Origin: Lysobacter capsici
GTDB taxonomy: Bacteria; Pseudomonadota; Gammaproteobacteria; Xanthomonadales; Xanthomonadaceae
Reading direction: 5' to 3'
NCBI RefSeq assembly: GCF_018732085.1
Contig: NZ_CP076103.1
Span: 3,162,001-3,226,000, forward strand
Length of the DNA: 64,000 bases
Shown: positions 31,095 through 38,381 of the stretch, piece after piece
Position numbering within the stretch: the first letter of the stretch is position 1
Layout of the letters: the number at the start of each line of letters is the position of its first letter
Translations under genes and position numbers: made by a program
Notes under the pieces: generated by a model
Database searches by the model: none
Seen by the model: the letters and a program-made list of their open reading frames with translations, nothing else
What the model was told of the DNA's origin: nothing

Positions 31095-32611
31095 GCCGCC
31101 CTGCCTTCGCGGGCGACCGCCGCGCCGTCGATGGCGGCCTCGTCGATCGGCACGATCATGCCGCTGGCGAGCAGATGCCCGAGCATCGGCTCGACCTTCT
31201 GCCACGCGCGGTCCTCGGCGACGCCGGTGATCTGCGCATAGGCCTGGGCGAGATCGCGCTCGTTGCGGCCATCGCACAACTCGAACATCAGCCACGCGGC
31301 GGTGTTGAGCTTGCGGATCTGCGGCTGCTCGATCGCGGACGCGAACAGGATGCCGTGCTCTTTGAGCGGGCGCAGGTGCAGCTTCGGATTCTTGGCGTAG
31401 CGCGTCGTCGGTGCCGGCGCGGTCGCGGTCTGCGCCTCGACTGGCGTCGCCCGCGCGTCGTCGGCTCGTTCGATCCGCATGTCGACCATCGGGCCGATCG
31501 CTTCGCACAGCCAATCGACCATCCGGCGCGCGGCCGGGGTCAGGTACGAGGCCCAGGTCGTCCGGAACTGCTCGCCCAGGTAGATCATGCGTTGATGGCC
31601 GCGCGAGAACGGCGTGGTCGCGGCGGTATTGACCACCGACATCGCATGCGGCCGGGTGTTGGCCAGATACGATTCCGGCGCGCCGTAGGCCGCATGGTAC
31701 TGCGGCCCCAGTTGTTCGACCGCGGTGCGGAACAGCTGCAGATGCACGTAGGCATGAAACGCGAACAGGCAATTGGAGACCGAGATTTCCCGGCCCCACG
31801 GCAAGGTCACCATCGCTTCCTCGACGACCGCCGCGCTGGTGCGCACCATGTCCGACAATTTCAGATGCACGGCTTCGTGCATGATGTGAACGGCCGTGTC
31901 CCAGGGATTGGCCAGTTCCTCCGGCGCGATGAAGATCATGCACGGCGTGGAATCGCCGCCGGACGCGGTGAGCATCGGCCCGCGTTCGTTGCGCATGTGC
32001 GCGATCGCGACCGAGTGCAGATGCGAGAACACGCTGTGCGCGACCTGCGGCGCCAGTGCCTGCAACAACGCGCAGGCGCGATCGAGTTGCTGCACCATCT
32101 GCGGGGTCGGCCGGATGATCTGCGCTTCGCAATGCCCGCCGGGCATGAAGCCCAGGCGCAGCGCCTCGCGCAGCGCATCGGCTACCGGTTCGGATCCATC
32201 GGGAAGATCCCAGACCCAAATGCGCCGGCCTTCGATGTCAGGTCCTACCTGAAAATCGCGCTCCATCGCAGCGGCGGACAGGCTTTTGGTTTCGCCGGCG
32301 ATGGCCAGGCTGCGTTGCAGGCACCAGGTCAGTCGCCGCGTGTCTTGGATCGGCGAAGCGGGCGTTTCCAGGCGTTCGATGGCCGCTTCGAGTTCGGCTC
32401 GGACCAGCAGATCGCCGAGGATCTTGTTGGCGAGCGGTTCGTCCAGGCGCTCCACCGCCGGCAACAAGGCTTGCAGTTCCGCGTCGTTCTGCGCGAGCAC
32501 GGCCAGGGCGAATTTGTAGCGTTCGATGTTGAGCGCGATGATCCGCCCTGAATTGCCGAATTCTTCGTGAGCTTGCAGATTGGCGTCGACTTGCTCGATC
32601 AGATCTTTCAT
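31091..32611 (-). CDS. HExxH-type putative peptide-modifying enzyme fused to a PqqD-like domain
   Basis: A 506-residue two-domain protein. Residues 1 to about 390 are paralogous to the next gene: IMHEAVHLKLSDM (HExxH), FAFHAYVHLQLFR and RPHAMSVVN recur in the same order. After an Ala/Pro/Thr-rich linker (about 388-410), residues about 412-495 form a PqqD-like domain (NPKLHLRPLKEHGILFAS, LNTAAWLMFELCDGRNERDL) resembling the stand-alone 95-residue protein. The fusion argues that the enzyme reads a leader peptide. First gene of the cluster; starts GTG-ATG in tandem with only a weak GGGG upstream. Substrate residue unknown. Confidence 0.85.
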   Translation of the reverse strand: MKDLIEQVDANLQAHEEFGNSGRIIALNIERYKFALAVLAQNDAELQALLPAVERLDEPLANKILGDLLVRAELEAAIERLETPASPIQDTRRLTWCLQRSLAIAGETKSLSAAAMERDFQVGPDIEGRRIWVWDLPDGSEPVADALREALRLGFMPGGHCEAQIIRPTPQMVQQLDRACALLQALAPQVAHSVFSHLHSVAIAHMRNERGPMLTASGGDSTPCMIFIAPEELANPWDTAVHIMHEAVHLKLSDMVRTSAAVVEEAMVTLPWGREISVSNCLFAFHAYVHLQLFRTAVEQLGPQYHAAYGAPESYLANTRPHAMSVVNTAATTPFSRGHQRMIYLGEQFRTTWASYLTPAARRMVDWLCEAIGPMVDMRIERADDARATPVEAQTATAPAPTTRYAKNPKLHLRPLKEHGILFASAIEQPQIRKLNTAAWLMFELCDGRNERDLAQAYAQITGVAEDRAWQKVEPMLGHLLASGMIVPIDEAAIDGAAVAREGRAA

Positions 32612-33028
32612 CACAAGACCCCGTCCTTGCGCATCCAGCGTTCGAGTCGGAATGGCCCGTGCGGCGATGGATGCCGATGGATCGCCGCGCGGCCTTGATC
32701 TACTTGCATCGCTTATAACAAGAACGCGTCACGCGCATAGGCGACGCCGATCGCAAAGCAACAAGGTCGTGCGTCGCATCGCCGATGTGCGACGCATGCC
32801 CGCGAGCGACGCGCGCGATCGGGCGAGAAAAACGCGATGCAACGCGCACAATCACACAATGACGCATGCGCTCGTCGCGTGTTCGGCCGAGTTGAATTCG
32901 AGTTCGTCGTCGTGATTTCGCGCTCGTGACGAATGCAATCGCCGACGAGCGACGACGAGACCTGAGTGAATGCGCGCCGGCGCCGGCGCCGCGTCATCGC
33001 CGCGTGCATCGGCATTACCCGGCGAAAG
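32612..33028. other. Promoter region of the putative RiPP cluster
   Basis: About 415 bp without a supported gene and visibly less GC-rich than its flanks. On the minus strand, TTGTTATAAGC (32711-32721) about 100 bp before the first HExxH gene is the best -10-like element, but I see no clear -35. Small open frames here are Arg-rich shadows without ribosome binding sites. This is where the cluster promoter should be. Confidence 0.45.
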
Positions 33029-33700
33029 TCACGCCTCGAAGCAATACTCGAAGTTCTGCTGTTCCATCGCCAGCGCGTTGAATTTCTTCACGAATGATTC
33101 GGGCTTGCGCACGAAGGCTTCGAAGCGCGTTTGCCCGCTGGACACCGCATACGCCAAGGCATCGTAGAAACTGTCGTCGCCGCCGAGGAACAACTGGCGC
33201 CGCGCGGCTTTTTCCGCTTTCTCCACGGCGCGTTGCAGCTCGCGCCGCTTGCGAACGGCGGTGCGCAGCAGTCGGCTCAGGTCTTGCGATCGATAGCATT
33301 CGCGCAGCACCGATCTGGCCGTATCGGCGTAGCCGTCGTCGTACGCGAATTTCGGCCAGTTCAGTGCCGCGACCACCGCCCAGAAATCCTTGGGATCGGT
33401 CTTTTGCAGACGCGACAGCAGGGTTTTCGCCCTCGGATGCGAGTGCGCCGAAACATCCGTCAGCGGACTGCTTTTCTTGAGCAAACCGAGCACGTCGTGC
33501 TCGGACAGCGAAAACACCATGCGCGGGCCCAACTCGCGCACGATCAGGCGATAAACGCCCTTCTTCGATCCGGCCCGGCGCAGGCCGAAGATGCGGCCCT
33601 TGATCAGAGATTCGGTCCGGCCACGCGCGTTCTCAAGACGGTAAACCGCCTTGGCGTTGTACACGTGCCATTCGTAAGCGGCGTTCTCGACGATCGTCAT
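33029..33700 (-). CDS. Hypothetical protein
   Basis: A 223-residue soluble protein. I do not recognise it firmly. The N-terminal half is beta-rich (WHVYNAKAVYRLENARGR, GVYRLIVRELGPRMVFSLSE) and the C-terminal half is helical and basic (TAVRKRRELQRAVEKAEKAARR, then FVRKPESFVKKFNALAMEQ). KTDPKDFWAVVAALNWPKF faintly resembles DUF4240-type segments. The start MTIVENAAYEW was chosen over an upstream in-frame start for lack of conserved sequence there. It lies between the RiPP locus and a glutaredoxin-rhodanese gene on the other strand; no functional link is evident. Confidence 0.7.
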   Translation of the reverse strand: MTIVENAAYEWHVYNAKAVYRLENARGRTESLIKGRIFGLRRAGSKKGVYRLIVRELGPRMVFSLSEHDVLGLLKKSSPLTDVSAHSHPRAKTLLSRLQKTDPKDFWAVVAALNWPKFAYDDGYADTARSVLRECYRSQDLSRLLRTAVRKRRELQRAVEKAEKAARRQLFLGGDDSFYDALAYAVSSGQTRFEAFVRKPESFVKKFNALAMEQQNFEYCFEA

Positions 33701-33859
33701 GCGGTCAGCACCCGCGGCGGCCCGGCCCTGGGCTCGCGCCGAATGATCCATGTTTCGGCGCTCAGCGCCAACCCCGGCCACGGCCACGGCGAGGCCGGGG
33801 ACTCAGCCGCGACCGCGCTTTGCGATAAAGTCGGCGCGAGCCGAACGAAGGACGCGCCC

Positions 33860-34801
33860 GTGCCTCATCCAAAGCTGTCTTCCTCATCGCGCCAGCGCAT
33901 CGATGCACTGCGGCCCACTCATCGCCTGGCGCTGCTCATGAACGGGACGCCCGCGACGCTGCGTTGCGGTTTATCGAGAGGGCTGCTCGATCTGCTCGAC
34001 GACATGGGCCTGGCCTATGCGCATATCGATGCGACCGGTGAACTGCAGCGTGGTCGGGGCAGCGAACGCCGACGCGAATGGCTGGCGATCCCGCAGTTGT
34101 ATCTCGACGGCGAATACCTCGCCAGCGGCGACCTGATCGAACAGATGGCCAACGCCGGCAAACTTCACATCGCCCTGGGCCTGCCCGCGCCCGACCGTCG
34201 ACCGCCCGAGGTGACGCTGAGCGCGGCGGCCGCGGATTTCCTGCGCGCGGCCATCGGCAACAGCGCGCCCGGCACCGTGGCCGAGATCGAGGTCGATGCG
34301 AAGTGGGCCAGTTGCGTGCGCCTTGTTCCGCGCAGGAAGGGCATGATCCAGACCCAGGTGGACGGCGTGCCGCTGCAATTCGGTCTGAGCAGTGCGCGCC
34401 GCAGCGACGGCCTGTCGATCGACTGGGAGGATGTCGATCGCGGCCCCAGTTGGACGATGCGCTTTCCCGGGGCGCCGGTCATCGAACCGGTACGGCCGAT
34501 AGCTCCGGCCGATGCCGACGCCGCTGCGCGCGAGGGCCGCTTGCTCATCGTCGACATTCGCCATCCGCAAGAACGCGCCCTGGCCCAACTCAGCCTGCCC
34601 TTCCTGTCGCTGGACGAAAGCAGGCACGAGATCCGCAATCTGGCGCCAGCCGTGCCCCTGGCGGTGTTGTGCCACCGCGGCGATCGCAGCGTCCATGCCG
34701 CCGAACACCTGCACCGATTGGGCCATCGGGATGTGTACTACATCGAAGGCGGCATCCAGGCCTGGGCCGATCTCGTCGACACGACGATTGCGCGCTATTG
34801 A
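33860..34801 (+). CDS. Glutaredoxin-like/rhodanese fusion protein
   Basis: A 313-residue protein in three parts. Residues about 10-110 follow the CGFS monothiol glutaredoxin (Grx4) pattern: LLMNGTPATLRCGLS, then IPQLYLDGEYLASGDLIEQM. Residues about 118-205 are a middle domain (AAADFLRAAIGNSAPGTVAEIEVDAKW) reminiscent of A-type Fe-S carriers but without their Cys. Residues about 215-310 are rhodanese with active Cys in LAVLCHRGDRSVHAAEHL. The GTG start has AAGGA 7 nt upstream. Such a combination suggests iron-sulfur or sulfane-sulfur handling; the specific role is inference. Confidence 0.85.
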   Translation: MPHPKLSSSSRQRIDALRPTHRLALLMNGTPATLRCGLSRGLLDLLDDMGLAYAHIDATGELQRGRGSERRREWLAIPQLYLDGEYLASGDLIEQMANAGKLHIALGLPAPDRRPPEVTLSAAAADFLRAAIGNSAPGTVAEIEVDAKWASCVRLVPRRKGMIQTQVDGVPLQFGLSSARRSDGLSIDWEDVDRGPSWTMRFPGAPVIEPVRPIAPADADAAAREGRLLIVDIRHPQERALAQLSLPFLSLDESRHEIRNLAPAVPLAVLCHRGDRSVHAAEHLHRLGHRDVYYIEGGIQAWADLVDTTIARY

Positions 34802-34867
34802 AGCCAGGCCCTGCCCGGCCGCAAACCGCGGCGCGAGATTGTGCGCGCGGTTCGGGCCAGCCCGGCG

Positions 34868-36283
34868 CTATTCGAAACTGCCGATCGAATCGTGGGCCAG
34901 ATTGTCGAAGCGGGTGTATTCGCCGAAGAACTTGAGCTTGAGCGAACCGGTCGGGCCGGAACGCTGCTTGCCGATGATGACCTCGGCCAGACCTTTGTCG
35001 GGCGAGGTTTCCTTGTTGTAGTAATCGTCGCGGTAAATGAACACGATCACGTCCGCGTCCTGCTCGATAGCGCCCGATTCGCGCAGGTCGGCCATCACCG
35101 GGCGCTTGTCGGCGCGCTGTTCCAGCGAGCGGTTGAGCTGCGACAGCGCGATCACCGGCAGGTTGAGTTCCTTGGCCAGATGCTTGAGCGAGCGCGAGAT
35201 CTCAGAGATTTCGGTCGCGCGGTTTTCGTTGTTGCCCGGCACCGACATCAGCTGCAGGTAGTCGATCACGATCAGGCCCAGGTCGTGCTCGCGCTTGAGC
35301 CGGCGCGACTTGGCGCGCAGCACTTCCGGCGACAGGCCCGGGGTGTCGTCGATGAAGATCTTGGCCTCGCGCAATTGCCGGATCGCGCCGGTGACGCGGC
35401 TCCAGTCCTCGTCCTCGAGCTGGCCCGAGCGCAAGCGCTGCGCGTTGACCCGGCCGACCGAGGAAATCAGGCGCAGCGCGAGCTGGCTGGCCGACATTTC
35501 CATCGAGAACACCGCGACCGCTTTCTTGGTCCGGAACGCGGCGTGCTCGGCGATGTTCAGCGCGAACGCGGTCTTGCCCATCGCCGGACGCGCGGCCAGG
35601 ATCAGCAGGTCGGTGTTCTGCAGGCCGGCGGTCATCTCGTCGAATTCGGTGTAGCCGGTCGGAATGCCGGTGACCGAGCCGCCGTTGGCGTAGCGCGTCT
35701 GCAGCACGTCGAAGGCTTCCGACAGCGCCTTGGTGACCGGGGTGAAGTCGGTGCGCCCGCGCGAGCCGGCTTCGGCGATCGCGAACACCTGCTGCTCGGC
35801 CTTGGCCAGGATCTCGCCGCTGTCGCGGCCATCGGGTTGAAAACCGTCGTTGACGATCTCGGTGCCGACTTCGATCAGCTTGCGCATCACCGCCTTGTCG
35901 CGAACGATCTCGGCGTAGGCGGTGATGTTGGCGGCCGACGGCGTGGTGCTGGCCAGTTCGATCAGGTAAGCGCCGCCGGCGACTTCTTCGACCAGGCCCT
36001 GCGATTCGAACCATTCGCCCAGGGTCACCGCATCGAACGGCCGGCTCTTCTCGGCCAGTTCGCGGATCGCGCGGTAGATCAGCTGGTGATCGCGGCGATA
36101 GAAATCTTCCTCGACGATCTGGTCGGCGACCCGGTCGTAGGCATCGGGCGCGAGCATGAGCCCGCCGAGCACGGCCTGCTCGGCCTCGATCGACTGCGGC
36201 GGCACGCGCAACTGGTCGATGCGCTGCTCGGCGCGGGTCTCGAAACGTTTTTCGCCACGGAATCCGCCGGCACGTGCGCTCAT
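34868..36283 (-). CDS. dnaB: Replicative DNA helicase
   Basis: Hexameric 5'-3' helicase that unwinds DNA ahead of the replication fork. The 471-residue protein has the N-terminal primase-interaction domain (VPPQSIEAEQAVLGGLML) and the RecA-like C-terminal domain with Walker A AARPAMGKTAFAL, Walker B LGLIVIDYLQLM, and SQLNRSLEQRADKRPVMADLRESGAIEQ. No intein is visible. It follows rpsF-rpsR-rplI on the same strand, but a terminator at 36621-36653 separates them, so it likely has its own promoter in the 340-bp gap, which carries a DnaA box. Confidence 0.98.
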   Translation of the reverse strand: MSARAGGFRGEKRFETRAEQRIDQLRVPPQSIEAEQAVLGGLMLAPDAYDRVADQIVEEDFYRRDHQLIYRAIRELAEKSRPFDAVTLGEWFESQGLVEEVAGGAYLIELASTTPSAANITAYAEIVRDKAVMRKLIEVGTEIVNDGFQPDGRDSGEILAKAEQQVFAIAEAGSRGRTDFTPVTKALSEAFDVLQTRYANGGSVTGIPTGYTEFDEMTAGLQNTDLLILAARPAMGKTAFALNIAEHAAFRTKKAVAVFSMEMSASQLALRLISSVGRVNAQRLRSGQLEDEDWSRVTGAIRQLREAKIFIDDTPGLSPEVLRAKSRRLKREHDLGLIVIDYLQLMSVPGNNENRATEISEISRSLKHLAKELNLPVIALSQLNRSLEQRADKRPVMADLRESGAIEQDADVIVFIYRDDYYNKETSPDKGLAEVIIGKQRSGPTGSLKLKFFGEYTRFDNLAHDSIGSFE

Positions 36284-36620
36284 CGGGGAGACGATCCTCG
36301 TCGTTTCGGCCGCAACGCGGCCGATCGAGCCCGCGAGGGCCCGGAACTGGTCATTGGCGTGCCGGCCGCTCCGCCGGGCGGGCTCAGGGCGAGCGCCGCG
36401 CGATGGCGAATCGGAACCGGATTTCGATAGTAGATGGGAAAGCGCCGTTCTGGTTGCAGATAAGCTTGTGGATAAGGGCGGGATAAGCTGTGCTTCTATC
36501 GCACATCGCCGTCGCAGGCGCTGAGATCGGGCGATCTGCGCTCACTCTCGGCGAACAGCGGCGAAAGCACGCCTTGCTTGCGCTCCACCCGGCGGCCACT
36601 GCGCCGTTACTGCGCGTCCA
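36284..36620. other. dnaB upstream region
   Basis: No gene here. It lies between the rplI terminator and dnaB, so the dnaB promoter should be inside. The only specific site I see is the consensus DnaA box at 36467-36475. Confidence 0.5.
36467..36475 (-). promoter_or_regulatory. Consensus DnaA box upstream of dnaB
   Basis: TTATCCACA on the minus strand (TGTGGATAA on plus) matches the DnaA box consensus TTATNCACA exactly. It lies about 185 bp upstream of the dnaB start. Near-by GATAAG words add AT-richness. DnaA-linked control of dnaB is inference; one 9-mer can occur by chance. Confidence 0.45.
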
Positions 36621-36653
36621 CAAAAACGAAAGGCGCCTTGCGGCGCCTCTCGT
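36621..36653 (-). terminator. Rho-independent terminator after rplI
   Basis: On the minus strand GAGAGGCGCC-GCAA-GGCGCCTTTC forms a 10-bp stem with a GCAA tetraloop, followed by GTTTTTG. It lies 22 bp past the rplI stop and ends the ribosomal-protein operon. Confidence 0.88.
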
Positions 36654-36675
36654 CATTACCGCCGTCAGGCTGCGA

Positions 36676-37128
36676 TCAGGCGGCTTCGCCGGCGACCGTG
36701 ACCTTGACGGTGACTTCGACGTCGGCGTGCAGGTGGATCAGCACGTCGTATTCGCCGGTGCGGCGGATCGGGCCTTCGCCCATGATCACTTCCGACTTGT
36801 TGACCGGGAAACCGGCCTTGCTCAGCGCCTCGGCGATGTCGCGCGGGGTCACCGAACCGTACAGCTTGCCTTCGGTCGCGGCGTTGGCGTGGACCGTGAC
36901 GGCCGCGCCTTCCAGCTGCGCCTTGCGGCCTTCGGCACCATCGAGCTGCGACTTGGCCTTGGCTTCGTACTCGGCGCGACGGGTTTCGAAATCGGCCAGG
37001 TTCGAGGCGGTGGCCGGCACGGCCTTGCCCTGCGGCACGAGGAAGTTACGGCCGTAACCCGGCTTGACGTTGACCTTGTCGCCGAGCTTGCCGAGGTTGG
37101 TGACGTTCTGCAGGAGGATCAGTTGCAT
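36676..37128 (-). CDS. rplI: 50S ribosomal protein L9
   Basis: Large-subunit protein that binds 23S rRNA and helps keep frame. The 150-residue sequence begins MQLILLQNVTNLGKLGDKVNVKP, contains the L9 signature region GYGRNFLVPQGKAVPAT, a long central helix (ETRRAEYEAKAK), and a C-terminal domain with LYGSVTPRDIAEAL. Length is typical. Last gene of rpsF-rpsR-rplI. An unusually long 202-bp gap with a CCCTCTCCCG palindrome separates it from rpsR. Confidence 0.98.
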   Translation of the reverse strand: MQLILLQNVTNLGKLGDKVNVKPGYGRNFLVPQGKAVPATASNLADFETRRAEYEAKAKSQLDGAEGRKAQLEGAAVTVHANAATEGKLYGSVTPRDIAEALSKAGFPVNKSEVIMGEGPIRRTGEYDVLIHLHADVEVTVKVTVAGEAA

Positions 37129-37266
37129 GGTCTTGCTCCGTATTCGTTAGCGGGCCTGTAGGTCCGCAGCGGGATTCGCTGTCCGAAGAGCTGGAATCGA
37201 TGGGTTGCACTGGGGATGTTCGGCGGATTGCGGCGCAGAGCACCGCGATCTTGGCCCTCACCCCTG

Positions 37267-37290
37267 CCCTCTCCCGCGGGCGGGAGAGGG
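37267..37290. repeat. CCCTCTCCCG palindrome between rpsR and rplI
   Basis: CCCTCTCCCG (37267-37276) and CGGGAGAGGG (37281-37290) form a perfect 10-bp stem with loop CGGG. It is closely related to the element at 22621-22647. Inside the ribosomal operon it could modulate rplI expression or be a neutral insertion. Confidence 0.7.
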
Positions 37291-37330
37291 GGACAAGGAG
37301 TCAGTCCGCTGAACGGACCGACTGCTTTTT

Positions 37331-37561
37331 TCAGGCGTTGTGGTTGTCGGTGTACGGGATCAGCGCGAGGAAACGCGCGCGCTTGACCGCCGTGGCCAGC
37401 TGGCGCTGGTACTTCGACTTGGTGCCGGTGACGCGGCTCGGCACGATCTTGCCGGTCTCGGTCAGGTACTGGCGCAGGGTGTTGAGATCCTTGTAGTCGA
37501 TCTCTTTGACGCCTTCGGCGGTGAACTTGCAGAACTTGCGGCGACGGAAAAATTTGGACAT
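37331..37561 (-). CDS. rpsR: 30S ribosomal protein S18
   Basis: Small-subunit protein that forms a complex with S6. The 76-residue sequence has the S18 features FFRRRKFCKFTAEGVKEIDYKD, LRQYLTETGKIVPSRVTGT and the basic KYQRQLATAVKRARFLALIPY. Length is normal. It starts 11 bp after rpsF. Confidence 0.98.
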   Translation of the reverse strand: MSKFFRRRKFCKFTAEGVKEIDYKDLNTLRQYLTETGKIVPSRVTGTKSKYQRQLATAVKRARFLALIPYTDNHNA

Positions 37562-37572
37562 GGGGGCAATCC

Positions 37573-38001
37573 TCAGGCGGCTTCGGCGTTGTCTTCGGCG
37601 CTGTCGGCGGTGCCGACTGCGTTGTCGCTGTCGTCGTCACGACGACGGCGCTCACCGCGCTCGGGCTTGTCGCCCTTCTCGTCCTTGAACTTCATGATCA
37701 GCGACTGCTCGGTGTCGGCGTCATCGCGCTTCATGACCAGGTGACGCAGGATCGCATCGTTGAAACGGAAACCGTCGACCAGCTCGTTGAGCACGGTCTG
37801 GGTGACTTCGATGTTCAGCAGGACGTAGTGAGCCTTGACCAGGTTCTCGATCGGGTACGCCAGCTGACGGCGGCCCCAGTCTTCGAGACGGTGGATCTTG
37901 CCTTCACCGGTTTCGATCAGCGACTTGTAGCGCTCGATCATGGCCGGCACCTGCTCGCTCTGGTCCGGATGGACCAGGAACACGACTTCGTAATGACGCA
38001 T
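37573..38001 (-). CDS. rpsF: 30S ribosomal protein S6
   Basis: Small-subunit protein that pairs with S18 and usually represses its own operon. The 142-residue protein starts MRHYEVVFLVHPDQSEQVPAMIERY and has the S6 RNA-contact segment EDWGRRQLAYPIENLVKAHYVLLNIE. The C-terminal 35 residues are a charged extension (ERGERRRRDDDSDN then acidic/Ala). AAGGA lies 8 nt upstream. The leader contains a hairpin with CCGA in the loop (38038-38059). Confidence 0.98.
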   Translation of the reverse strand: MRHYEVVFLVHPDQSEQVPAMIERYKSLIETGEGKIHRLEDWGRRQLAYPIENLVKAHYVLLNIEVTQTVLNELVDGFRFNDAILRHLVMKRDDADTEQSLIMKFKDEKGDKPERGERRRRDDDSDNAVGTADSAEDNAEAA

Positions 38002-38037
38002 GGTGTGATTCCTTGTGGATGATGGATCGCCAACGGC

Positions 38038-38059
38038 GAACCCGTCGGCAACCCGGTTC
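38038..38059 (-). promoter_or_regulatory. Candidate S6:S18 autoregulatory leader hairpin
   Basis: On the minus strand GAACC-N12-GGTTC forms a 5-bp stem whose loop (GGGTTGCCGACG) holds CCGA, about 37 nt upstream of the rpsF start. The known rpsF-leader motif recognised by S6:S18 also presents a CCG-type element next to a short stem. The match is by eye and the flanking helices of the motif were not established. Confidence 0.3.
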
Positions 38060-38337
38060 AGCCCCCCGACGTCCGTAGCGGATGCGGTGGAGCAAGGTCC
38101 CTGAAGGCCAGTCGCCTCTTGGGAGCCGCGTATTATGGCGGTGTTTGGCGGCCGGGAGCAAATCGCGGCGCCATTCGGGCGCGGACCAGCCCTGCAGGTG
38201 GCTGCTCAGCGGGCCGGGGATGCCGGCTTGGGCGAGGCATCCGGCCAGTCGCGCAATTCTATGCGACTGACGGCCGCGCCGCGATCGAACCGGACGGGCA
38301 GCCCGAAACCAATGCCTCAAGACCGGTTGCGACATCG

Positions 38338-38368
38338 CACGAACGGCGGAGGCGATCCGCCGTTCGTG
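38338..38368 (-). terminator. Strong hairpin after the DUF885 gene
   Basis: CACGAACGGCGGA (38338-38350) and TCCGCCGTTCGTG (38356-38368) are perfect 13-bp arms around GGCGA, 13 bp beyond the stop at 38382. No T-run follows, so it may act as a transcript-end stabiliser or bidirectional terminator. Confidence 0.65.
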
Positions 38369-38381
38369 TGATGCGGTTCGA

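Noticed and set aside
29931..32611. HExxH proteins as ordinary zinc proteases
   Set aside because: The fused and adjacent PqqD-like domains, the precursor-like gene and the shared extra His motifs favour the peptide-modifying HExxH family. Protease activity is still not formally excluded.
32713..33015. A 100-codon minus-strand frame as a second precursor peptide near the RiPP genes
   Set aside because: It is Arg- and Cys-rich throughout, with no leader/core contrast and no ribosome binding site. Composition follows from the local sequence.
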